Shown here in pieces: positions 1 to 8,257 of a DNA stretch of 64,000 nucleotides. The DNA lies in NCBI GenBank assembly GCA_022760475.1, contig JALEFZ010000045.1, positions 1-64,000 on the forward strand, written 5' to 3'. How positions within the stretch are numbered: position 1 is the stretch's first letter; each line of letters opens with the position of its first letter. This stretch comes from Bacteroidia bacterium. Lineage in GTDB: Bacteria; Bacteroidota; Bacteroidia; J057. A program made the position numbers and the translations under genes. The notes beneath the pieces are model-generated. The model was not told where the DNA came from. It was given only the letters and a program-made list of their open reading frames with translations, and ran no database searches.

Positions 1-1
1 A

Positions 2-1306
2 AAGAGCAATGAAGTAACAGACATAGTTATTCCAAATGGGGATAGCATACATCTTTTTGTAAACCTTAAATCAGAACTTCGGGACGATTTTGCCGAAGAA
101 TATCTCAACTTCCAAATAGGTGATGAGGTGCAGAAGGTCTTACTCTTTGCCAAAGTGATAGATGCTTATCTCTTTAGGGCGAGGTTCATTCGAACCTTCT
201 CTGCAACAGTTCCGGACTCCATCAGGGGATATTTCTTTGGGAAATCAGGTGTACGCGATACAGTTTTGACTCCCGAGAAGCCTATCGTCTTCGATGGACC
301 TATCATCGTCCCGGATGGCTTTAATTTGACGATACTTCCAGGTACACAAATTTCATTTACCTCTCACAAAATCCTTGCGACCCAGGATACCCTACCTCCG
401 GATACCTTCGCCTTCTTTTCAACCTTAATTGTAGGAGGTACTTTAAATGCAGTTGGTAGCGAAAATGATCCAATTGTTTTTCAGGGGGCACGATTTGACT
501 CCGCCTTCCAGGAAAAACCTGCACAATGGAGAGGAATTCGATTCACTCCCTCTAGTAGGGACAATGTTATGGAGCATTGCCAAGTGAAAAATGCCTTGAT
601 AAGTGTCCAGGTGGATTCCCATGCGGTGAATAACAATCCCAAATTGCTTTTGCGAAGGTCAGAAATTCGCAATTCAGGTGTGTACGGGCTCTATTGCCTG
701 GGATTTGACTTCAGCAATTCTATCAATCAGTTCAGCACACCCACCGTCCTGGCAGAAAACTGTCTGTTTAATACCGCCAAGGAGCGGAACCTCTTCATCA
801 TTGCTGGAGGCAAACATGAATTTAACAATTGTACCTTCGCAAACTATGGCATTGGCTTCTCCAGACGAACGCCACAGATCCTGGTCAGAAACTGGTTCGA
901 AGACTTCTTCAATCCCGGCACAGCAGTCCTTTACCCAACATTTACAACCTTCACCAACTGCGCTATTTATGGATCTGAGGATGATGAGTTTGTGATTGAT
1001 ACCCTTGAAGGAGGTCCTTTTGACAGGTTGATATTGGATCATTGCTTGTTGCCACTTTCTGAAGAAAACGACAGCCTGATCAGGCCTCACCTAGTGGATT
1101 GTCTGGTAAACCTCAACCCAGGCTTCAACAGTTCATTTGAAAGAGATTACAGACCTCAGGAAGGAAGTCCCCTGATTGACGCAGGCAGAGAGTATGAGCC
1201 TGTGATTCAGCAGCGGATTTTATTTGGCGATTTCCGTGGAGCCATGTTCCCTCGAACCCTTCCGATTGACATAGGGGCTTATGAGTTCTATCCCATTGAG
1301 GATTAG
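2..1306 (+). CDS. Secreted right-handed beta-helix protein, 5' end missing
   Basis: The frame is open from the first bases of the window, so the start lies outside; the GTG at 128 is not the true start. About 430 residues are visible. The sequence repeats short strands with Asn/Cys ladders (HCQVKN, RRSEIRN, AENCLFN, NNCTFAN, TNCAIYG), the pattern of a pectate-lyase-like parallel beta-helix. The end reads SPLIDAGREY ... IDIGAYEF, the closing motif common to Bacteroidota choice-of-anchor Q beta-helix proteins. Such proteins are normally exported surface or periplasmic proteins of unknown substrate. No catalytic residues could be assigned. A strong terminator follows directly. The fold is fairly sure; the function is not known. 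Confidence 0.75.
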   Translation, partial: KSNEVTDIVIPNGDSIHLFVNLKSELRDDFAEEYLNFQIGDEVQKVLLFAKVIDAYLFRARFIRTFSATVPDSIRGYFFGKSGVRDTVLTPEKPIVFDGPIIVPDGFNLTILPGTQISFTSHKILATQDTLPPDTFAFFSTLIVGGTLNAVGSENDPIVFQGARFDSAFQEKPAQWRGIRFTPSSRDNVMEHCQVKNALISVQVDSHAVNNNPKLLLRRSEIRNSGVYGLYCLGFDFSNSINQFSTPTVLAENCLFNTAKERNLFIIAGGKHEFNNCTFANYGIGFSRRTPQILVRNWFEDFFNPGTAVLYPTFTTFTNCAIYGSEDDEFVIDTLEGGPFDRLILDHCLLPLSEENDSLIRPHLVDCLVNLNPGFNSSFERDYRPQEGSPLIDAGREYEPVIQQRILFGDFRGAMFPRTLPIDIGAYEFYPIED

Positions 1307-1319
1307 GTATAAACATATT

Positions 1320-1350
1320 AAAGGGGCTTTGGGCCCCTTTACTTTTTATT
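1320..1350 (+). terminator. Rho-independent terminator after the beta-helix gene
   Basis: AAAGGGGC (1320-1327) pairs with GCCCCTTT (1333-1340) over a 5-base loop, followed by ACTTTTTATT. It overlaps the 3' end of the convergent arsM gene and, because A residues precede the stem, may also stop arsM transcription. Confidence 0.85.
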
Positions 1351-2182
1351 CTTTCACAGCCACAATCCCCACACTTTTTACCTTTTTCGCCAGCTTTGCG
1401 GCTTTTCTTCCAGTAGGGTTTATCCCCAATTCTTTGGCCAACTGCTTCAGTTGTGGGTCTGCCAACATCAATTCCAACGGAAATTCTCCTTTCTTCACTA
1501 TTTCAATTCTGCTGAATCCAGCATCCTTGATATAGTTCAGGTACTGATCAATTTTCTCAGCCCCGGAAATACAAGCCAGATGTCCTCCCAGGGAGTTTTT
1601 GATGATGGCTGGCAATTCTGTTTCCAGTAGGACATCACTCACAGCAAGGCGTCCTCCAGGCTTTAGGATTCTGTATGCCTCACGGAAAACCTTAGCCTTA
1701 TGTTGAGAAAGGTTGATGACGCAGTTAGAAATGACATGGTCAGCGATTTCATTTTCAAGGGGGATTTGTTCTATATCTCCTTTAATGAAGCGCACATTTG
1801 AAAAATTTCCTTTGGATGCATTTTTTCTCGCCAAATCAAGCATCTCATCTGCAAGGTCGATGCCCAATACTGCCCCCTTTTCTCCCACTAGTGGAGACAG
1901 AATGAATGCGTCAAAACCCGCTCCTGAACCCAGGTCAACTACTGTTTCTCCCTTATTGATCGCACCGAAAGAGGCAGGATTGCCACAACCTACCCCGAGA
2001 TTTGCCCCATCAGGCGCCTCATTGATCTCGTCCTCCGAATAACCTATTTTTTTACCTATGAGTGTTTTGACCTCGGCAGTCTTGCAGCAAGGAAAAAGAG
2101 TCTGCGCTAAACCCTTTGCCGATATCCGTGCCAATTTTCCATAGTTTTTTACTACTGATTCTTTAAGTGATTCTTGTGTCAT
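1346..2182 (-). CDS. arsM: Arsenite S-adenosylmethionine methyltransferase
   Basis: Catalyses SAM-dependent methylation of As(III), giving methylated arsenicals, in the cytoplasm. It has 278 residues with the class I methyltransferase fold: the glycine loop VDLGSGAGF at 82-90 and the acidic GIDLA at 107-111. The three cysteines that bind arsenic in characterised ArsM enzymes are all present in their usual settings: Cys66 (GVGCGNP), Cys154 (SNCVINL) and Cys204 (HLACISG). There is also a Cys-Cys pair at 32-33, as often seen near the ArsM N-terminus. The Crp/Fnr gene lies 74 bases upstream on the same strand, and a perfect FNR-like palindrome sits between them, so regulation by that protein is likely. 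No arsR, arsC or arsenite efflux gene is nearby. Confidence 0.9.
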   Translation of the reverse strand: MTQESLKESVVKNYGKLARISAKGLAQTLFPCCKTAEVKTLIGKKIGYSEDEINEAPDGANLGVGCGNPASFGAINKGETVVDLGSGAGFDAFILSPLVGEKGAVLGIDLADEMLDLARKNASKGNFSNVRFIKGDIEQIPLENEIADHVISNCVINLSQHKAKVFREAYRILKPGGRLAVSDVLLETELPAIIKNSLGGHLACISGAEKIDQYLNYIKDAGFSRIEIVKKGEFPLELMLADPQLKQLAKELGINPTGRKAAKLAKKVKSVGIVAVKE

Positions 2183-2210
2183 AATAGAATGATTAATTAA
2201 ACAATGACTT

Positions 2211-2218
2211 CAAGATTC
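2211..2218 (-). promoter_or_regulatory. Possible -7 element for arsM
   Basis: On the minus strand this reads GAATCTTG, a 6-of-8 match to the Bacteroidota TAnnTTTG element. A start of transcription just downstream (about 2205) would put the FNR-like palindrome near -41, the usual class II activator position. The match is imperfect, so this is an inference. Confidence 0.3.
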
Positions 2219-2239
2219 ACATTCTGCTTGCTCTAAAAA

Positions 2240-2253
2240 TTGACTTGGGTCAA
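2240..2253 (-). promoter_or_regulatory. FNR-type operator upstream of arsM
   Basis: A perfect 5+5 palindrome, TTGAC-N4-GTCAA, lies 3 bases after the stop codon of the Crp/Fnr gene and about 58 bases upstream of the arsM start. FNR/FixK/DNR-type regulators bind TTGAY-N4-RTCAA. The neighbouring regulator has the matching ExxSR residues in its recognition helix. The site is seen directly; its binding by this regulator is inferred. Confidence 0.65.
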
Positions 2254-2256
2254 GTA

Positions 2257-2829
2257 TCAGTTTTGCGCGATTTTTTTTCTGATTCGACTGAGGGTTTCGG
2301 GGCTGATTTGAAGGTAGGAGGCCAGGTATTGGAGTGGGATTCTATTAAATAGCCCTTTGTTGGATGCTAGAAACTGCAAGTACCTGTCTGTTGCAGAGAG
2401 GTCGTGGATGAACCGTTGATGGTTTGAGGAACTTAAAAACTCATTCTCACTTGCTATACGCCCAAGTTGCTGCCAGAATGGATCGCTTTTGTACAAATTC
2501 TGAATTGCTTCAAAGGAAATTAGAAACAGCTTTGAGTTTTCGATCGCTTGAATGGCTATATCTGAAGGAGATTGGGACAAGAAACTGGAATAGGAGGCTA
2601 GGAAGGTATGTTCTCTGCAAAAACAGGTAGTAACTTCTTTGCCATCATGAAGATAAAAATGTCTGAATAGGCCCTCTTCAATAAAGGCAATTTGTTTGCA
2701 AACCTTTCCCTGGCCAAGGAAGTATTCACCTGCCCTTATGGATTGGATTTTTAAAACAGGGGATAGCTGCTCAAAATGATCAGGCCGATATCCGGGAAAT
2801 TGTTGTAGGAATGATTTGAAGCTGTCCAT
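2257..2829 (-). CDS. Crp/Fnr-family transcription regulator
   Basis: 190 residues: an N-terminal cyclic-nucleotide-binding-like beta-barrel (about 25-120, with AGEYFLGQGK and IEEGLFRHFY) and a C-terminal winged helix (about 145-190) ending in LQISPETLSRIRKKI. The ETLSR stretch has the E..SR arrangement that contacts TTGA half-sites in FNR. The N-terminal cysteine cluster of oxygen-sensing FNR is absent; cysteines occur only at VCKQ and TTCFCRE, so an iron-sulphur sensor is not evident and the signal is unknown. It sits just upstream of arsM on the same strand with an FNR-like palindrome between, which suggests arsM is its target. A role in redox or metal stress is plausible. Confidence 0.85.
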   Translation of the reverse strand: MDSFKSFLQQFPGYRPDHFEQLSPVLKIQSIRAGEYFLGQGKVCKQIAFIEEGLFRHFYLHDGKEVTTCFCREHTFLASYSSFLSQSPSDIAIQAIENSKLFLISFEAIQNLYKSDPFWQQLGRIASENEFLSSSNHQRFIHDLSATDRYLQFLASNKGLFNRIPLQYLASYLQISPETLSRIRKKIAQN

Positions 2830-2864
2830 ATGCCTTTTTCATACGGGCAAATTAATGGAAATGC

Positions 2865-3338
2865 CTACCACTCCCCATAAAAACTTTTGGCTGCTTCCTC
2901 AGCTTCTTTTACGCTAACCCTTTTGCCGTCCACTACACCCGCGATAAAAGCATCTTCAACTCCCATCATTTTGATGTCTTTAAGGAAAGCCTTGGCTTCT
3001 TCAAGCGTGGTAAAAGAGCCTAGCACATAACGGTTCATGTCCCCTGCTTTCCGAATTTTCATGCTAATGAGACTTTCAGAGTAATCATCAAGTTTGAAGT
3101 GTCTGAAAGCGCCGATTTGAACTTCAAAACCCACTTCGATTGCCTGTCCAGCCTCAGCAAGGAGTCTATTGTGCTCCTGACGAAGCCTTTGAAATTGTAC
3201 TTTGGTAGAGTCTAACTGGGTTCTAAGTATGACTTTTTCGCTCTTTTTATCAAAGTACTGACATCCAGAAAGAAAAATCAGAGATAAAAAGAAGAATAAA
3301 ATAGAGGCAAGGTAGCGGGAAATTGACCCAATTTTCAT
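2865..3338 (-). CDS. Lipoprotein with a SPOR-like domain
   Basis: 157 residues. An N-terminal hydrophobic segment ends in the lipobox FLSGC with Cys26, predicting a lipid-anchored protein. A short coiled stretch (about 38-65, LDSTKVQFQRLRQEHNRLL) follows. Residues 70-145 look like one SPOR domain: FEVQIGAF, a helix, RYVLGSFTTLEEAKAFLKDIK and a final AFIAGVVDGKRV. SPOR domains bind glycan strands stripped of stem peptides at division sites. It is divergent from the lipid kinase at 3451 across a 112-base gap, and 35 bases upstream of the Crp/Fnr gene on the same strand, so it may be transcribed with it. Confidence 0.8.
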   Translation of the reverse strand: MKIGSISRYLASILFFFLSLIFLSGCQYFDKKSEKVILRTQLDSTKVQFQRLRQEHNRLLAEAGQAIEVGFEVQIGAFRHFKLDDYSESLISMKIRKAGDMNRYVLGSFTTLEEAKAFLKDIKMMGVEDAFIAGVVDGKRVSVKEAEEAAKSFYGEW

Positions 3339-3450
3339 TTGATAAGTTTGAAGTTCTATACAAATAATGTAATCTGTAGATAAATATTGTGTAGGCAGAG
3401 GAATGCCTTGACATGCGAAAGCTTTATTTTCAATTAAAACAACTTATTGG

Positions 3451-4389
3451 ATGAAAAACGCCTGGTTCCTTGTGGTAAACCCAGTAGCAGGTGGCGGCCT
3501 GAACCTCAACGAATGGAATGGGGTCATTGAAAATTTAGAAAGGCTTGGCATCTCGCATGAAGCAGCAACATCTGAAGCGAAAGAACATATTTACCACCTT
3601 GTTAAAGACGCAATTTACAGGGGATACAGAAATTTTCTTGCTGTAGGTGGAGATGGAACCTTACATGATGTGCTGAATGGTCTTTTAGACCAAGCTGAGG
3701 TCCCTTCTACTGCACTTACCATTACAAGTTTTCCTGTTGGCTCTGGCTGCGATTGGTCTAAAATGTACGGTATCAAAAGGAATGCCGAATCTGCCACCCA
3801 AATGCTCCTGGGAGGAAAATCTGTCCCCCAGGACATAGGCCTTGTTACCTATCAGAAGGATGGGACTGAAAAAAGCAGGTACTTTATCAATGTCGCAGGT
3901 TTGGGCTATGATGCCTTTGTCGTTGAGCAAACCAAAGATCAGGACAGGTCAGGAACTTGGGCACAGTTGGTGTACCTGACAACCGCACTCAACTGCTTGA
4001 GTGAGTATGAGCCTCAACACACACGCGTCTTTTCTTCAAATTTTGAGAAGGAGGGTCGAGCACTATTTACAAATGTAGGCCTGTGCAAGTATAGTGGGGG
4101 AGGCATGAGACTGGTTCCCAAAGCCATGCCACACGACGGCCTCTTTGATGTGACCTTCATGGAAGGTTTGAAATTACCCCAAGTCCTGCTCAACCTTATC
4201 AAACTTTATAATGGGAACCTCTATAAACACAAAAAAGCCCATCATTATCGTGCGGGTGTCGTAAATATCATTGGAAAGGAACCAATCCTCCTGGAGGCAG
4301 ACGGAGAACTTTTGGGGACTACCCCGGCGAGATTCGAACTCATTCCCGGGGCAATACAGGTAAGGGTTCCTTCGTCATACAAGGGATGA
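3451..4389 (+). CDS. Diacylglycerol/lipid kinase, YegS-DgkB family
   Basis: 312 residues, the usual size for the family. It starts with FLVVNPVAGGG (5-15) and carries the nucleotide loop VGGDGTLHDVLNGL at 65-78, the hallmark of the DAGK catalytic domain. Further family features are FPVGSGCDWSK, a C-terminal GLFDVTF region and LEADGELLGTTPARFEL. These enzymes phosphorylate diacylglycerol, sphingoid or other lipid alcohols at the membrane using ATP; the substrate cannot be told from sequence. It is followed 33 bases later by the GrpE-like gene and then the Hsp70 on the same strand, so the three may share a transcript. Confidence 0.9.
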   Translation: MKNAWFLVVNPVAGGGLNLNEWNGVIENLERLGISHEAATSEAKEHIYHLVKDAIYRGYRNFLAVGGDGTLHDVLNGLLDQAEVPSTALTITSFPVGSGCDWSKMYGIKRNAESATQMLLGGKSVPQDIGLVTYQKDGTEKSRYFINVAGLGYDAFVVEQTKDQDRSGTWAQLVYLTTALNCLSEYEPQHTRVFSSNFEKEGRALFTNVGLCKYSGGGMRLVPKAMPHDGLFDVTFMEGLKLPQVLLNLIKLYNGNLYKHKKAHHYRAGVVNIIGKEPILLEADGELLGTTPARFELIPGAIQVRVPSSYKG

Positions 4390-4422
4390 TTATTTCCATG
4401 CATCCATGGAGCAAATCGAATT

Positions 4423-4764
4423 ATGAATATGTTAGATACCAAGTTGCTAAATTCATTCATTGAACTAGCCAATCAGCTTTTTGAAATCGAACACAAACTT
4501 GCAAAAATAAGTGGCACTGAGCGACTCAACAGGAACCTAAGAAGGATGAAGCAGGCACTTGAAAATGCCGGGATTCGTACCCATGACCCTTTGGGAGAAG
4601 AGTGGTCCGAAACCCGTACCGATTGTGAAGCCAGCATCAGTGGAGCATCCGTAGATAACCTGAAAATCGTTGAGGTGATCAAACCCATTCTCAGGTGGGA
4701 AGAAAATGGAGTTCAGCAAATCATCCAACGTGGTGTTGTGATCGTAGGCGAAAAACAAGAATAG
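4423..4764 (+). CDS. Small GrpE-like protein next to Hsp70
   Basis: 113 residues, not assignable to a named family with certainty. Residues 5-49 look like one long amphipathic helix; then comes IRTHDPLGEEW (51-61), TRTDCEASI (65-73) and a short beta-rich end (79-110: KIVEVIKPIL ... IIQRGVVIVGE). This is the order of a shortened GrpE: a helix, then a small beta-domain ending in a hydrophobic strand. The gene lies 72 bases upstream of an atypical Hsp70 on the same strand. GrpE proteins promote ADP release from Hsp70, so a dedicated exchange factor is a reasonable guess. Standard GrpE is longer and has a G-Y...RP signature that is missing here. The coding call is sound; the function is inferred. 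Confidence 0.7.
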   Translation: MNMLDTKLLNSFIELANQLFEIEHKLAKISGTERLNRNLRRMKQALENAGIRTHDPLGEEWSETRTDCEASISGASVDNLKIVEVIKPILRWEENGVQQIIQRGVVIVGEKQE

Positions 4765-4836
4765 GTAGTTGATAGCGCTTATCCTTCAAACATTGCCCAC
4801 AAATTCAAATCATTTTATTAGAACAAAAGAGAATTC

Positions 4837-7332
4837 ATGACCATAAATTTTGGAATAGACCTTGGAACGACCAATTCTGCCATTGCCAAATATGAGCAGG
4901 GAAAAGTCATTATTTTTAGAAATCCAATAGGACAAAAGCAAACCCTTCCCTCAGTCGTAGGAACCAGAAAGGGTAGGAGATTGGTGGGAGAAAAGGCCAG
5001 AGAATATTTGATGCAGGCCCCGGATCAGGTTGCAGCCTCCTTTAAAAGAAAAATGGGGACCTCAGAAAACTTTAAAGTTGGAGATGAGGTATTGAGCCCT
5101 GTGGAGCTTTCTTCATTTGTACTCAAGGAGCTGAAAAACTTTGTCCATAGCGGAGAGCAAGTAGAAGCGGCCATCATTACCATCCCGGCTTCTTTCGACA
5201 CGATACAATCAAATGCCACCAAGGAAGCAGGCTACATGGCTGGTTTTGATCAGGTAGTCCTCCTGCAGGAGCCGATTGCTGCCAGCCTTGCCTATGCCAA
5301 TCAGGATGACAAGTCAGATTTCCAGGATGGAAAATGGTTGGTCTATGACCTTGGAGGAGGAACCTTCGATGTGGCTTTGGTGAGCATCCAGGATGGAGAG
5401 ATGCGTGTCATCGACCACGAGGGGGATAACTTCCTGGGGGGAAATGACTTTGACAGGCAAATCGTAGAAGCCTTTGTCTTGCCTTATTTGGAGAGTCAGG
5501 GAACATTCAACAATCTGCTGGATCAGTCCAGGGCTTCCGATGGCAAATACAATCAATTGTACCAATCCCTGCTTTTAAAAGCCGAAAATGCCAAAATTGA
5601 ACTTTCAGTAGAACCCAGTGCGGAGATCGAATTCGAGACCAGAGATGATGCAGGTGAGATGATTGAAGGGTTTATTACCATCACCCGTGAGCAATTTGAT
5701 TCCATGTTGCAGCCCTTTGTAGGCAAAACGGTAGAGATGATTGCCCAGATGCTTGAAAGAAATAAGCTCAAGCCTAATGAATTAAACTTTGTTCTGATGG
5801 TCGGCGGTTCTACCTACATCCCTTACGTTCGAGAGAAAGTAGGAGAAGCCCTTCAAATTGAGGTGAATACTGAGGTCGACCCTACTACAGCGGTTGCAGC
5901 CGGTGCTGCTTACTATGCAGGTACCAAATCCCTCAAACGCAATGCTGAGTCTGCTTCTGAAACAGTAAAGGAAGATGAAAGTACGCCTAAAGTTAAGGTC
6001 AAAATGGCTTTCCAGAAGGCAACTCAGGAGGAGAAGGAATACTTCGCAGCGAGATTTGAAGGAGAGCTCTCCGGGCTTAGTTATCGAATCACCAGATTGG
6101 ATGGAGGGTTCGATTCAGGCCTAAAACCTCTTTCAGCTAAAATTTCCGAGTTCCTCCCTTTGTTGAAGGATGCCTACAATGAGTTTGAGCTGAAGATCTA
6201 TGACCATCACAACAATCAGGTTCAGTTCGCAATAGATCCTATTGGGATTACCCAGGGAAAATATGCTGTGGTAGGGCAGCCCCTTCCTCAGGACATTTGC
6301 ATGGAAATTGACGACGTGGAAAATGAAACTACAGTATTAGAGGTAGTATTTGAAAAAAATGCCATCCTGCCCCTTCGTAAGACCATTGTCAAGCAGATGA
6401 GCCGCACCATCGCCAAAGGTTCAGAGGAGCGCCTGACCATTTCTATTGTAGAAGGACCAAATACGGCTTTACCAGCTGCGACCCAACCTATAGGATTTAT
6501 CAGTATATCCGGAAAGGACTTGACACGAGACCTCGTAAGAGGGTCTGATGTGGAGGTCACCCTCGATATATCAGAATCACGAGACCTTAAAATTGCGGCA
6601 TATCTGATGATGACAGATCAGGAATTTGAAGATGTTTTTACACCTTCAGTCAGAAAGGTCAATGTATTCAGGTTGCGCGATGAGTTATTGGCCCTCGCCG
6701 AAAAGGTTCGTAAAGAAATTGCAGACCAGGAGAGTCAAGGCAATTATGAAGGTGCCCAAAATCTGGTGGATCTTGAATATGACATCCTTGCATTGGTAGA
6801 TAGGTCAAAGAAACTTCAGGAGAATGACTCAACTGATGAGAAGTTCCAGATTGAAGATGTCAAACGGAAATTGGCTCAAAAAGTAGACGAACTTACCCGA
6901 GATAAATTCATTATTGCAGTCAAAAACGAATACTTCGAGGCCAAAAGAGACATCGAATTTGTAATCGAACACTACGAAGCTCCCCAATCGGAGATTGATA
7001 AGTACAACAAGCTGCTCGAGGAAGAAAAGGTGATCCTGGCTACAAACTCTTCTTTGAGGATCAAAGATTTTATTGGACAAGTTCGAAGGCTCAATTTCCA
7101 GATCCGATGGAAGAATAGCAGGTACATCAAGGATTTGTTTGCCGGATTGTCTTACGGGCGCTTTGGGCCTTTTACAGATCCTAACAGAGCCAATAATCTC
7201 ATTGAAGAAGGAAATAGAGCCATTGCTGATGAAAACTATGATCAACTAAGGGTAGTCATCAATCAGCTCTTTGACCTCTTGCCACCTGTAAAGAGGAAGG
7301 ATATTCACCTTGGAGGTACTGGAATATCTTGA
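4837..7332 (+). CDS. Atypical Hsp70-family chaperone with an inserted domain
   Basis: 831 residues against about 640 for DnaK. The ATPase domain (1-365) is complete: GIDLGTTNS at 6-14, DLGGGTFD at 171-178, MVGGSTYIP at 321-329 and DPTTAVAAGAAYYAG at 348-362. DnaK's substrate domain should follow directly, but here about 100 residues of another, probably beta-rich, domain come first (385-480, with RITRLDGGFDSGL). A region like the DnaK substrate beta-sandwich follows at about 482-600 (RKTIVKQ ... LTISIVEG ... VEVTLDISESRDLKIAA), then a long charged helical tail (605-831). No DnaJ gene is near and the C-terminal EEVD-like tail is absent. It probably works as an ATP-driven chaperone on a special client set, with the gene upstream as partner. 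A strong terminator closes the unit. Confidence 0.9.
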   Translation: MTINFGIDLGTTNSAIAKYEQGKVIIFRNPIGQKQTLPSVVGTRKGRRLVGEKAREYLMQAPDQVAASFKRKMGTSENFKVGDEVLSPVELSSFVLKELKNFVHSGEQVEAAIITIPASFDTIQSNATKEAGYMAGFDQVVLLQEPIAASLAYANQDDKSDFQDGKWLVYDLGGGTFDVALVSIQDGEMRVIDHEGDNFLGGNDFDRQIVEAFVLPYLESQGTFNNLLDQSRASDGKYNQLYQSLLLKAENAKIELSVEPSAEIEFETRDDAGEMIEGFITITREQFDSMLQPFVGKTVEMIAQMLERNKLKPNELNFVLMVGGSTYIPYVREKVGEALQIEVNTEVDPTTAVAAGAAYYAGTKSLKRNAESASETVKEDESTPKVKVKMAFQKATQEEKEYFAARFEGELSGLSYRITRLDGGFDSGLKPLSAKISEFLPLLKDAYNEFELKIYDHHNNQVQFAIDPIGITQGKYAVVGQPLPQDICMEIDDVENETTVLEVVFEKNAILPLRKTIVKQMSRTIAKGSEERLTISIVEGPNTALPAATQPIGFISISGKDLTRDLVRGSDVEVTLDISESRDLKIAAYLMMTDQEFEDVFTPSVRKVNVFRLRDELLALAEKVRKEIADQESQGNYEGAQNLVDLEYDILALVDRSKKLQENDSTDEKFQIEDVKRKLAQKVDELTRDKFIIAVKNEYFEAKRDIEFVIEHYEAPQSEIDKYNKLLEEEKVILATNSSLRIKDFIGQVRRLNFQIRWKNSRYIKDLFAGLSYGRFGPFTDPNRANNLIEEGNRAIADENYDQLRVVINQLFDLLPPVKRKDIHLGGTGIS

Positions 7333-7360
7333 TCTTTAGTGAAATAGGGACAAAAGAATT

Positions 7361-7395
7361 GGGGCTGTCTTACATGACAGCCCCATCATTTTTTG
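7361..7395 (+). terminator. Terminator after the Hsp70 gene
   Basis: GGGGCTGTC (7361-7369) and GACAGCCCC (7376-7384) form a perfect 9-bp stem with a 6-base loop, followed by ATCATTTTTTG. Confidence 0.92.
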
Positions 7396-7419
7396 TGGTA
7401 ATCCAAATACAAATTAAAT

Positions 7420-7611
7420 TCAAGGGAGATCTGAAATGGACTTAATACGATTTCTGAAAAAGGTAAGGCTGCTGCTTTTTTCTACCCCATTTTTGAGGTT
7501 GGGGAATTCGTTGAGAATTGAACGAACTTCCTCATCGTTTAGAGACCTGCTTTTTCCTGTGAAATTGTTGTGAACTGCCCATTTTTGTGCCGACTTTCTT
7601 ATGTAATACAT
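7420..7611 (-). CDS. Small hypothetical protein, 63 residues
   Basis: An isolated short frame with a protein-like composition: it begins MYYIRKSAQKWAVHNN and continues TGKSRSLNDEEVRSILNEFPNL, which looks like a small fold with a helix after a beta hairpin rather than a random frame. No signal peptide, membrane segment or known motif. It faces the Hsp70 terminator and is divergent from the TPR gene across a long spacer. It may be a real small cytoplasmic protein of unknown role; the evidence is composition only. Confidence 0.45.
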   Translation of the reverse strand: MYYIRKSAQKWAVHNNFTGKSRSLNDEEVRSILNEFPNLKNGVEKSSSLTFFRNRIKSISDLP

Positions 7612-8257
7612 AATCCAACAATTAAATTACCTCTAAATACGAAATTACATTCCTCTAATCACATTCATAGAACCTCTGAATCTTACTATACCCTACCCAA
7701 ATTTTATGCTAGATATTTCAGCTTTGGTAAAAATTATAGCCAAGAAGCTGTTGGAATTCAAATAAAGGCTTGTTTTAGAGGCTTTTACCCTGACAAAAAA
7801 AATACAACCGCTTAAATAAGCTCAGGGATGGCTTTTGTGGCATTGCTTTATTTAGGCCAGTGGATATTTGACGAAAATTACTGTATCAAGGTTTAATCAA
7901 ATTTTCAGTATTTTTCCACCATAGATGTTAAAAACTCCTTTTGGAGAAAAGGTAACAATGTTTGGATTTATTGCTTGGGCCACGCATCCCTAAAAGTTCA
8001 GGCTAGTCTTTAGCAAAAAAGTTCTATTGTCAATAAATATTACATTGTCCCCAAACCAATGATCTCTAAGCAGGATTATATCAATTTTACCTACCGTTTG
8101 TACCAATATTAGCTGATTTTTCTACAAATTTGTTTTATGTAACCCAAATTCTCTGAATGCGTAAGCGCAGAAAAGGCAATTTATTCGGACTTTGTCAAAT
8201 TTTCGTATTCGAGTAATTTATTTCTCTCTTGACTTTTTTCTCAAAAACACATTCATA
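7612..8257. other. Intergenic spacer without a recognised gene
   Basis: About 650 bases of AT-rich sequence between a small minus-strand frame and the TPR gene. An 81-codon plus-strand frame at 7570-7815 has no protein-like features. Only short palindromes were seen, for example TGCG-TAAG-CGCA at 8158-8169. It should hold the promoter of the TPR gene, but no clear TAnnTTTG element was found. Confidence 0.6.

Noticed and set aside
4320-4360. tRNA T-arm-like stretch on the minus strand (GAGTTCGAATCTC)
   Set aside because: No acceptor stem, anticodon arm or D-arm lies around it, and the bases encode conserved residues of the lipid kinase.
4560-4600. Second tRNA-like stretch (GGGTACGAATCCC on the minus strand; protein reads GIRTHDP)
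   Set aside because: Short GIRTHDP-type peptides often come from translated tRNAs, but here the rest of the frame is protein-like and no tRNA cloverleaf can be built.
7570-7815. 81-codon plus-strand frame in the spacer
   Set aside because: It overlaps the small minus-strand frame and has a random-looking composition with no motif, signal or partner.
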